DNA of 11,242 nucleotides from DATFPQ01 sp035264765 (lineage in GTDB: Bacteria > Actinomycetota > Actinomycetes > Actinomycetales > Angustibacteraceae), in NCBI GenBank assembly GCA_035264765.1, contig DATFPQ010000064.1:1-11242 (forward strand), read 5' to 3'. Position 1 is the first letter of the stretch; every line of letters begins with the position of its first letter. Below the pieces are notes generated by a model. The model was not told the origin of the DNA. It was given only the letters and a program-made list of their open reading frames with translations, and did not search any database. This document shows, in pieces, positions 6,212 to 11,242 of the stretch. Made by a program: the position numbers and the translations under genes.

Positions 6212-7258
6212 TCAGCCCGGCGGCGGAGCGGCCAGCCAGGCGTCGACGTCGACGAGCGCGCGGTCGCGCACGTCGGCGGGGGCGCGGGAGCCGCGCAGGG
6301 ACGAGCGCGCCAGGTCGGCCAGGGCGGCGTCGTCCAGCCCATGCGCTTCGCGAGCGAGGCGGTACTGGTCGACCAGGCGGGAGCCGAAGAGCAACGGGTC
6401 GTCGGCGCCCAGCGCCAGCCGGGCACCGGCGTCCAGCAGCTCGCCCAGCGGCACCTTGGCGGGGTCGTCGTAGACGCCGAGCGCCACGTTGCTGCCCGGG
6501 CACAGCTCGAGCGTGATGCCGCGCTCCACCACCTCGGCGAGCACCGCGGGGTCCTCGACGCTGCGGACGCCGTGCCCGATCCGGTCCGGTCCGAGGGCGT
6601 CCAGCGTCTCCCGGACGGACGCCGCACCGAGGAGCTCGCCGGCGTGCGGCACGCTCGCCAACCCGGCACGGGCGGCGATCCGGAACGCCGGAGCGAACTC
6701 GTGCGTGTGGCCTCGCCGCTCGTCGTTGCTGAGCCCGAAGCCGACCACCGTGCCCGGGCCCTCGCCGGCGTACCGGGCGGCGAGCCGGGCCAGGGTGCGT
6801 GCCTCCAGCGGGTGCCGCACCCGGCTCGCGGCGATCACCACGGCCACCCCCACGCCGGTGGCAGCGGTGGCCGAGCGGGCCTCGTCGAGGACGATCTCGA
6901 CCGCGGGGGTCAGGCCGCCGACGTGGGGGGCGTAGGACGTCGGGTCGACCTGCAGCTCCAGCCACCGGCTGCCCTCACGGGCGTCGTCCGCCGCGGCCTC
7001 GTGCACCAGCCGGCGCAGGTCGGCCTCACCGCGGACGCAGGCGCGCGCGAGGTCGTAGAGGCGCTGGAAGCGGAACCAGCCCTTCTCGTCGGTCGCGTGC
7101 AGCTGCGGCGGCCAACCGGACGTCAAGGCCTCCGGCAGCCGCATCCCGTGCCGCTCGGCCAGGTCGATCACGGTGGCCGGGCGCATCGACCCGGTGAAGT
7201 GCAGGTGCAGGTGGGCCTTGGGCAGGGCCGCGAGGTCGCGCCCCGGAGCAGCCGCCAC
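6212..7258 (-). CDS. add: Adenosine deaminase family protein
   Basis: A 348-residue metal-dependent hydrolase of the adenosine deaminase family, predicted to deaminate adenosine or a related nucleoside in purine salvage. Metal ligands are recognisable: His18 and His20 in HLHLHFTG, His205 in PHAGE with the catalytic Glu208, His229 in RIGHGVR, and Asp286-Asp287 in LGADDPLLFG. LCPGSN is at 252-257. Two positions differ from classical ADA: the residue matching the ribose-contacting Asp of the HxHxD motif is Thr22, and the loop before the two aspartates reads LGA instead of NTD-type. Similar variants are frequent in actinomycetes next to this aminotransferase, so the true substrate may differ from adenosine. 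The GTG start directly abuts the TAG of the upstream aminotransferase with no gap, so the pair is probably cotranscribed and coupled. The gene converges on the winged-helix gene across 37 bp with no obvious terminator. Confidence 0.88.
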   Translation of the reverse strand: MAAAPGRDLAALPKAHLHLHFTGSMRPATVIDLAERHGMRLPEALTSGWPPQLHATDEKGWFRFQRLYDLARACVRGEADLRRLVHEAAADDAREGSRWLELQVDPTSYAPHVGGLTPAVEIVLDEARSATAATGVGVAVVIAASRVRHPLEARTLARLAARYAGEGPGTVVGFGLSNDERRGHTHEFAPAFRIAARAGLASVPHAGELLGAASVRETLDALGPDRIGHGVRSVEDPAVLAEVVERGITLELCPGSNVALGVYDDPAKVPLGELLDAGARLALGADDPLLFGSRLVDQYRLAREAHGLDDAALADLARSSLRGSRAPADVRDRALVDVDAWLAAPPPG

Positions 7259-8500
7259 CTACCGCTCGGCGAGCAGCCGCTTGATCCGGCCCACGCCCTC
7301 GGCCAGGTCCTCGTCGCCCAGGGCGTAGGACAGGCGCAGGTAGCCGCTGGGCCCGAACGCCTCGCCCGGCACCACGGCGACCTCCACCTCCTCCAGGATG
7401 ATCTCGGCCAGCTCCGCGGACGTCGTCGGCGTGCGGCCGCGGATCGACCGGCCGAGGACCCCCTCGACCGAGGGGTAGGCGTAGAACGCGCCCTCGGGCG
7501 TCGGGCAGACCACGCCGTCGATCTCGTTCAGCATCCGCACGATGGTGCGGCGGCGGCGGTCGAAGGCGGCCCGCATCTCGGCGACGGCGGACAGGTCGCC
7601 GGTCAGCGCCGCGATCGCCGCCCGCTGCGAGACGTTGGCGACGTTGGACGTCGCGTGCGACTGCAGGTTGGTCGCCGCCTTGACGACGTCCTTGGGCCCG
7701 ATCATCCAGCCGACCCGCCAGCCGGTCATCGCGTACGTCTTGGCGACGCCGTTCAGCACCACGCAGGTGTCGGCGAGGTCGGGGACCTCGACCGGCATCG
7801 AGACGAACCGCGTGTCGTCGTACACCAGGTGCTCGTAGATCTCGTCCGTGACGACCCAGATGCCCTGCTCGAGCGCCCACTCGCCGATCGCCCGCACCTG
7901 CTCCGGCGCGTAGACGGCTCCGGTCGGGTTGGACGGCGAGCAGAACAGCAGGACCTTGGTGCGCTCGGTGCGCGCCGCCTCGAGCTGGTCGACGGTCACG
8001 AGGTACCCGGCGTCGGCGCCGGCGAAGACGTCGACGGGTACGCCGCCGGCCAGCCGGATCGCCTCGGGGTACGTCGTCCAGTACGGCGCGGGCAGCAGCA
8101 CCTCGTCGCCCGGATCTAGCAGCGTCGCGAACGCCTCGTACACGGCCTGCTTGCCGCCGTTGGTCACCAGCACCTGCTCCGGCGTGACGTCGTAGCCGCT
8201 GTCCCGCTTGGACTTGGCCACGATCGCCGCCTTGAGCTCCGGCAGACCGCCGGCCGGGGTGTAGCGGTGGTTCACCGGCTGCCGCGCCGCCTCGATCGCC
8301 GCCTCCACGACGTAGCCGGGCGTCGGGAAGTCCGGCTCGCCCGCGCCGAAGCCGATGACCGGCCGGCCCTGGGCCTTGAGAGACTTAGCCTTGGCGTCGA
8401 CCGCAAGGGTCGCCGACTCGGCGATGCCGCCGATGCGGGCCGAGACCCGGGCCCGGGTGGCGGAGGCGGATGCGGACGGGGTGCTGGTCTGCGCGCTCAC
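7259..8500 (-). CDS. aspC: Class I PLP-dependent aminotransferase, aspartate aminotransferase type
   Basis: A 413-residue cytosolic aminotransferase, fold type I, expected to interconvert aspartate/2-oxoglutarate and oxaloacetate/glutamate. Landmarks are GAGEPDFPTP at 52-61, the cofactor-binding NPTG at 191-194, Asp219 in TDEIYEHLVY that contacts the pyridine nitrogen, the Schiff-base lysine Lys254 in GVAKTYAMTGWRVGW, and Arg389 in LRLSYA, the likely substrate carboxylate-binding arginine. The length is normal for the aspartate aminotransferase I-gamma type group; related prephenate aminotransferase activity cannot be excluded. The start chosen is GTG (VSAQTSTPS), because GAGG lies 8 nt upstream and the conserved region begins soon after; the ATG within that site is in another frame and stops after three codons. 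The upstream extension is Arg/Pro-rich and non-family. The gene is divergent from the tRNA-Trp/secE block, a neighbourhood shared by many actinomycetes. Confidence 0.93.
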   Translation of the reverse strand: MSAQTSTPSASASATRARVSARIGGIAESATLAVDAKAKSLKAQGRPVIGFGAGEPDFPTPGYVVEAAIEAARQPVNHRYTPAGGLPELKAAIVAKSKRDSGYDVTPEQVLVTNGGKQAVYEAFATLLDPGDEVLLPAPYWTTYPEAIRLAGGVPVDVFAGADAGYLVTVDQLEAARTERTKVLLFCSPSNPTGAVYAPEQVRAIGEWALEQGIWVVTDEIYEHLVYDDTRFVSMPVEVPDLADTCVVLNGVAKTYAMTGWRVGWMIGPKDVVKAATNLQSHATSNVANVSQRAAIAALTGDLSAVAEMRAAFDRRRRTIVRMLNEIDGVVCPTPEGAFYAYPSVEGVLGRSIRGRTPTTSAELAEIILEEVEVAVVPGEAFGPSGYLRLSYALGDEDLAEGVGRIKRLLAER

Positions 8501-8565
8501 GCGGCCATCCTCGCACGCGCGCGCAGGGGAGCAGGGCGACGGCCGGTGGCGCCGACGTCCACCGG

Positions 8566-8596
8566 TTCGACCCGGCACCCCCGGCTCGCGTACACT
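8566..8596 (+). promoter_or_regulatory. Candidate promoter for tRNA-Trp and the secE-nusG block
   Basis: TTCGAC at 8566-8571 resembles a -35 element and TACACT at 8591-8596 resembles a -10 element, with a 19-bp spacer, somewhat long. Transcription would start near 8603, about 70 nt before the tRNA. The context is a 175-bp gap between the divergent aminotransferase and the tRNA; I see no equally good pair elsewhere in it. Confidence 0.45.
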
Positions 8597-8675
8597 CCTA
8601 TCGGCTGGTTGACGACCGCCACGATCTGGGCTGCCTGGCATCAGGCGCGCGGCCGTGCGGCGAGCAGGCGGCCGA

Positions 8676-8748
8676 AGGGCAGTAGCTCAATTGGCAGAGC
8701 ACCGGTCTCCAAAACCGGCGGTTGGGGGTTCAAGTCCCTCCTGCCCTG
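8676..8748 (+). tRNA. trnW: tRNA-Trp (anticodon CCA)
   Basis: A full cloverleaf can be drawn by eye. The acceptor stem is AGGGCAG (8676-8682) with CTGCCCT (8741-8747) and discriminator G8748. The D-stem is GCTC/GAGC (8685-8688, 8697-8700) with GG in the loop. The anticodon stem is CCGGT/ACCGG (8702-8706, 8714-8718) around loop CTCCAAA, placing CCA at 8709-8711, which reads the Trp codon UGG. The T-stem is GGGGG/CCCTC with loop TTCAAGT. The 3' CCA is not encoded and must be added after processing. A tRNA-Trp just before secE is a common actinomycete arrangement. Confidence 0.97.
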
Positions 8749-8887
8749 CGTAGCACCCCTTTTGGGGGGTGGGTACCGACCCGCCGCGAGGCGGCGGCGC
8801 CGTTCCGGTCCGTCCGGGCGGGCGCCGGCCCCGGGCGCCGAATGCGTCCCGCGGGTGCCGTGCACGACGACGACCGGTGAGGGACGA
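8749..8887 (+). other. tRNA-Trp to secE intergenic region
   Basis: A 139-bp gap holding the hairpin above and then very GC-rich sequence. I see no clear -35/-10 pair here, so secE may be transcribed by read-through from the tRNA promoter. A GAGGG run (8879-8883) close to the GTG start is the likely secE ribosome-binding site. Confidence 0.4.
8754..8771 (+). other. Short hairpin just after tRNA-Trp
   Basis: CACCCC (8754-8759) and GGGGTG (8766-8771) form a perfect 6-bp stem around the loop TTTTGG, 5 nt after the tRNA. No T-run follows, so it is a poor intrinsic terminator. It may help 3' processing or partly reduce read-through into secE. Confidence 0.4.
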
Positions 8888-9190
8888 GTGAGCCAGACCA
8901 GCACGGGCGACGTGGGCGAGCCCCACGGCGCTCGGCCGAGCGGTGCGTCGGCCCCCTCGCGTCCTGTGCGTGGCAAGGCCGACAAGCGCGGGTTCTTCGC
9001 GCGGATCGCGCTGTTCCTACGCCAGGTCGTGGCCGAGCTGCGCAAGGTCGTGCGCCCCACCCGGAACGAGCTGATCACGTACACGACGGTGTGCATGGTC
9101 TTCGTGGCCGTGGTGATGGCCTACGTCGCGGGGCTCGACATCGCGTTCGGGAAGCTGGTCCTGCTGGTCTTCGGCGGCGGCGGAGCCTGA
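8888..9190 (+). CDS. secE: Preprotein translocase subunit SecE
   Basis: A 100-residue membrane subunit of the SecYEG export channel that clamps SecY. It has a variable polar N-terminus (1-35), the conserved amphipathic helix FFARIALFLRQVVAELRKVVRPTRNEL at about 36-62 (split here as FFARIALFLRQV and VAELRKVVRPTRNEL), and one transmembrane helix at about 63-85 (TYTTVCMVFVAVVMAYV), then a short glycine-rich end. One helix is the usual form in actinomycetes. The GTG start (VSQTSTGDVG) follows GAGGG by only 4 nt, a tight spacing, but no better in-frame start is visible; the frame upstream overlaps the tRNA and is not coding. It is followed 97 nt later by nusG, the universal partner order. Confidence 0.93.
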   Translation: MSQTSTGDVGEPHGARPSGASAPSRPVRGKADKRGFFARIALFLRQVVAELRKVVRPTRNELITYTTVCMVFVAVVMAYVAGLDIAFGKLVLLVFGGGGA

Positions 9191-9287
9191 GCCGAGCCCA
9201 GCCGAGCAGCAGGGCCGACCGGCCCGGGCGTCGCCGACCCGCGCGTCAGCGCACCTACCGCATCACGACCAGGAAGCAGGCAGCACC

Positions 9288-10088
9288 GTGTCCGACCAGA
9301 CGGATCCGACGCAGGACGTCCTCGACGGGGGCGCCCCCGACGCGTTCGCGGGCGAGGCTCCGCTCGCGGCGGACGACGTCCAGGACGGCGCCGCGCAGCC
9401 GGTGACCGAGTCCGACACCGAGACCGACGTCCCGGAACCGGTCTCCGCGGCCGCCGAGCCGGCCGCGGAGGCTGCCGCGCCCGAGGCCGAGGAGGACGTC
9501 GACCCGATCGCGGAGTTCAAGGCCGGCCTGCGCCGGGCGCCCGGCGAGTGGTTCGTCGTCCACTCCTACGCCGGCTACGAGAACCGGGTGAAGACCAACC
9601 TGGAGACCCGCATCCAGAGCCTGGCCATGGAGGACTACATCTTCCAGGTCGAGGTCCCCATGGAAGAGGTCAACGAGATCAAGAACGGGCAGCGCAAGCT
9701 GGTCCGTCGGGTGCGGATGCCCGGGTACGTCCTGGTCCGCATGGACCTCACCGACGAGTCGTGGGGCGCCGTCCGGCACACGCCCGGCGTGACCGGGTTC
9801 GTCGGCAACACCCACCAGCCGGTGCCGCTGAGCACCGAGGAGGTCTTCTCCATGCTGGCCCCGAACCTCGAGGTCAAGGAGAAGCCGGGCACCAAGGCGG
9901 CCGCTCCGGTCCGGGTCGTCGACTTCGAGGTCGGCGAGTCCGTCACGGTCATGGAGGGTCCCTTCGAGACGTTGCCGGCCACGATCTCCGAGATCAGCCC
10001 GGACGCACAGAAGCTCAAGGTGCTCGTTTCGATCTTCGGCCGCGAGACGCCCGTCGAGCTGTCGTTCAACCAGGTCGCGAAGATCTGA
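9288..10088 (+). CDS. nusG: Transcription termination/antitermination factor NusG
   Basis: A 266-residue transcription elongation factor that binds the RNA polymerase clamp and links it to Rho or to the ribosome through S10. The NGN domain spans about 87-195, starting with EWFVVHSYAGYENRVKTNLE and including the typical RRVRMPGYVLVRMDL at 140-154 and VRHTPGVTGFVG. The KOW domain follows at about 208-266 (VGESVTVMEGPF, then VLVSIFGRETPVELSF). Residues 1-85 are an acidic, Ala/Glu/Asp/Pro-rich disordered extension absent from E. coli NusG but common in actinomycetes. The GTG start is preceded by AGGAAG about 11 nt upstream. The conserved neighbours secE and rplKA support the assignment. Confidence 0.96.
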   Translation: MSDQTDPTQDVLDGGAPDAFAGEAPLAADDVQDGAAQPVTESDTETDVPEPVSAAAEPAAEAAAPEAEEDVDPIAEFKAGLRRAPGEWFVVHSYAGYENRVKTNLETRIQSLAMEDYIFQVEVPMEEVNEIKNGQRKLVRRVRMPGYVLVRMDLTDESWGAVRHTPGVTGFVGNTHQPVPLSTEEVFSMLAPNLEVKEKPGTKAAAPVRVVDFEVGESVTVMEGPFETLPATISEISPDAQKLKVLVSIFGRETPVELSFNQVAKI

Positions 10089-10098
10089 GCCATTAGAA

Positions 10099-10136
10099 AA
10101 AATCGCGGCGAGAGCTAGAGCCGTACCCGCGACTTT
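10099..10136 (+). promoter_or_regulatory. Candidate RNA structure in the rplK leader
   Basis: In the 87-bp nusG-rplK gap, TCGCGG (10103-10108) pairs exactly with CCGCGA (10127-10132); after one mismatch three A-T pairs extend the stem (10099-10101 with 10134-10136). A competing stem CGGC/GCCG (10106-10109 with 10120-10123) uses part of the same arm. No T-run makes it a terminator. Because L1 or other factors commonly control the rplKA operon through its leader, this may be regulatory, but no known L1-site motif was recognised. Confidence 0.35.
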
Positions 10137-10175
10137 CCGCCCAACCAGCACCGCCTCCCGCAGTAAGGACCCGCA

Positions 10176-10610
10176 ATGCCCCCCAAGAAGAAGAAGGTCA
10201 CCGGCCTCATCAAGCTCCAGATCCAGGCCGGGGCTGCCACGCCGGCCCCGCCGGTCGGCCCGGCCCTGGGTCAGCACGGCGTGAACATCATGGAGTTCGT
10301 CAAGGCCTACAACGCCGCGACGGAGTCCCAGCGCGGCAACGTGATCCCGGTCGAGATCACGGTCTTCGAGGACCGCTCGTTCACCTTCGTCACCAAGACG
10401 CCACCGGCCGCCGAGCTGATCAAGAAGGCCGCCGGCGTGCCCAAGGGGTCCGGCGAGCCGCACAAGACCAAGGTCGCCAAGCTCACGCAGGACCAGGTCC
10501 GCGAGATCGCGCAGACCAAGATGGAGGACCTCAACGCGAACGACGTCGAGGCCGCGGCGAAGATCATCGCCGGTACCGCGCGCTCGATGGGCATCACCGT
10601 CGAGGGCTGA
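10176..10610 (+). CDS. rplK: 50S ribosomal protein L11
   Basis: A 144-residue ribosomal protein that binds the GTPase-associated region of 23S rRNA and the base of the L7/L12 stalk. The N-terminal domain has the conserved [20 protein letters not shown] and [16 protein letters not shown] (about 11-46), the proline-rich face targeted by thiopeptides; the C-terminal rRNA-binding domain starts near [15 protein letters not shown] (about 73-87) and ends with [16 protein letters not shown]. Length is standard. The ATG follows AAGGA by 8 nt. It lies downstream of nusG and upstream of rplA as in most bacteria, probably forming a transcription unit with rplA. Confidence 0.98.
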
Positions 10611-10660
10611 GCGTTACACCCCTCTAGCAGCACCGCATTTCAGCAACCCGTCGTCCCGTC

Positions 10661-10697
10661 CGGGCCGACGTACCCGTGGCAGGGCCCGCGCCGGCCC
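10661..10697 (+). promoter_or_regulatory. Candidate hairpins in the rplK-rplA gap
   Basis: The 125-bp gap contains CGGGCC (10661-10666), which can pair with GGCCCG at 10683-10688 or with a second copy at 10693-10698, and an alternative local hairpin GGGCC/GGCCC (10682-10686, 10693-10697) with a 6-nt loop. GGCCCGCG occurs twice (10683-10690 and 10693-10700). In such GC-rich DNA chance pairing is easy, so regulatory meaning is tentative. Confidence 0.3.
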
Positions 10698-10735
10698 GCG
10701 AGACCACAACCCCACCAGAACCAGGGAGCAGCACT

Positions 10736-11242
10736 ATGAAGCGCAGCAAGGCCTACCGCGCCGCGGCGAGCACGATCGACGCCGAGCGCCTGTACGCCCC
10801 GCTCGAGGCGGTCCGCCTCGCCAAGAGCACCTCCAAGACGAAGTACGACGCGACCGTCGAGGTCGCCCTGCGGCTCGGCGTCGACCCCCGCAAGGCCGAC
10901 CAGATGGTCCGCGGCACCGTCAACCTCCCGCACGGCACGGGCAAGACCGCCCGGGTCCTGGTCTTCGCCAACGGTGACCGTGCGGAGCAGGCCAGGGCGG
11001 CCGGCGCCGACTACGTCGGGAGCGACGACCTGATCGAGCGGATCCAGGGTGGCTGGCTCGACTTCGACGCCGTCGTCGCGACCCCGGACCTGATGGGCAA
11101 GGTCGGCCGGCTCGGCAAGGTCCTCGGCCCGCGCGGCCTGATGCCGAACCCGAAGACCGGCACGGTGACCATGGACGTCGCCAAGGCGGTCTCGGACATC
11201 AAGGGCGGCAAGATCGAGTTCCGCACCGACAAGCACGCCAAC
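10736..11242 (+). CDS. rplA: 50S ribosomal protein L1 (3' end missing)
   Basis: The first 169 codons of L1, the protein of the mobile L1 stalk that helps release deacylated tRNA from the E site and, in many bacteria, represses its own operon by binding mRNA. The start MKRSKAYRAAASTID is typical of actinomycetes. The conserved LGVDPRKADQMVRGTVNLPH lies at 48-65, and the L1 family signature around GKVGRLGKVLGPRGLMPNPK at 121-140. The family is about 230-240 residues, so roughly the last 65-70 are outside the window, covering the end of domain I. The ATG is preceded by AGGGAG 7 nt upstream. Confidence 0.97.
   Translation, partial: MKRSKAYRAAASTIDAERLYAPLEAVRLAKSTSKTKYDATVEVALRLGVDPRKADQMVRGTVNLPHGTGKTARVLVFANGDRAEQARAAGADYVGSDDLIERIQGGWLDFDAVVATPDLMGKVGRLGKVLGPRGLMPNPKTGTVTMDVAKAVSDIKGGKIEFRTDKHAN

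Noticed and set aside
4942..6669. Long minus-strand open frame across the winged-helix gene and the end of add
   Set aside because: It overlaps two well-supported genes in shadow frames and shows Arg/Gly/Pro-biased composition without motifs.
6341..8119. 592-codon plus-strand open frame opposite add and aspC
   Set aside because: It is antisense to two conserved enzymes with all their catalytic residues; its product is Gly/Val/Arg/His-rich without recognisable domains.
8609..8643. TTGACG at 8609-8614 as the -35 of the tRNA-Trp promoter
   Set aside because: No TAnnnT-like hexamer lies 16-19 bp downstream, whereas the upstream pair TTCGAC/TACACT has a plausible -10.
8754..8771. Intrinsic terminator after tRNA-Trp
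   Set aside because: The stem is only 6 bp, the T residues are in the loop, and no T-run follows the stem.
9255..10463. 402-codon minus-strand open frame opposite nusG and rplK
   Set aside because: It is the mirror of two universally conserved genes and has a Leu/Gly/Asp-rich shadow composition.
1..11242. CRISPR array, insertion sequence, phage or other mobile element, toxin-antitoxin or defence system
   Set aside because: No spaced direct repeats, transposase or integrase motifs, terminal inverted repeats or target duplications were seen; tRNA-Trp shows no duplicated 3' end that would mark an integrated element, and all genes fit core metabolism.

Overview
The window looks like a chromosomal segment of a high-GC actinomycete (Actinomycetota). 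The base composition is very GC-rich, codon third positions are almost all G or C, GTG starts are common, and the gene order aspartate aminotransferase, tRNA-Trp, secE, nusG, rplK, rplA is typical of that phylum. SecE is the short single-helix type and NusG carries an acidic N-terminal extension, which also fits. I cannot name a genus.

Left part (1-4592, all minus strand): a nitrate uptake and assimilation cassette, read right to left as NarK-type nitrate/nitrite transporter, one-cluster molybdopterin nitrate reductase, and a two-dinucleotide-domain FAD/NAD(P)H reductase that runs off the left edge. Both junctions are 4-bp stop/start overlaps, so the three genes are almost certainly one translationally coupled operon. 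The transporter would bring nitrate in, the FAD protein would pass electrons from NAD(P)H, and the molybdoenzyme would reduce nitrate to nitrite in the cytoplasm. No nitrite reductase is visible inside the window. The reductase ends, at the window edge, in an odd Gly/Ala/Val-rich stretch with a 9-bp tandem repeat.

Middle part (4593-6174): a 246-bp divergent intergenic region with two inverted repeats, then on the plus strand a two-helix small membrane protein (DUF6458-like) and a winged-helix protein of the HTH_42 (AlkZ/YcaQ-like DNA glycosylase) superfamily.

Right-centre (6212-8500, minus strand): an adenosine-deaminase-like enzyme directly abutting an upstream class I PLP aminotransferase (aspartate aminotransferase type). 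They converge on the winged-helix gene.

Right part (8566-11242, plus strand): a probable promoter, tRNA-Trp(CCA), then secE, nusG, rplK and the first 169 codons of rplA. This is the conserved protein-export, transcription-elongation and ribosomal-stalk block. The gaps nusG-rplK and rplK-rplA hold possible RNA structures that may relate to ribosomal protein autoregulation.

Overall the window is ordinary core and assimilation metabolism. I did not find convincing evidence of an undescribed system. The items most worth a second look are the active-site variant in the deaminase, the candidate operator in the divergent region, the low-complexity tail of the reductase and the two ribosomal leaders.
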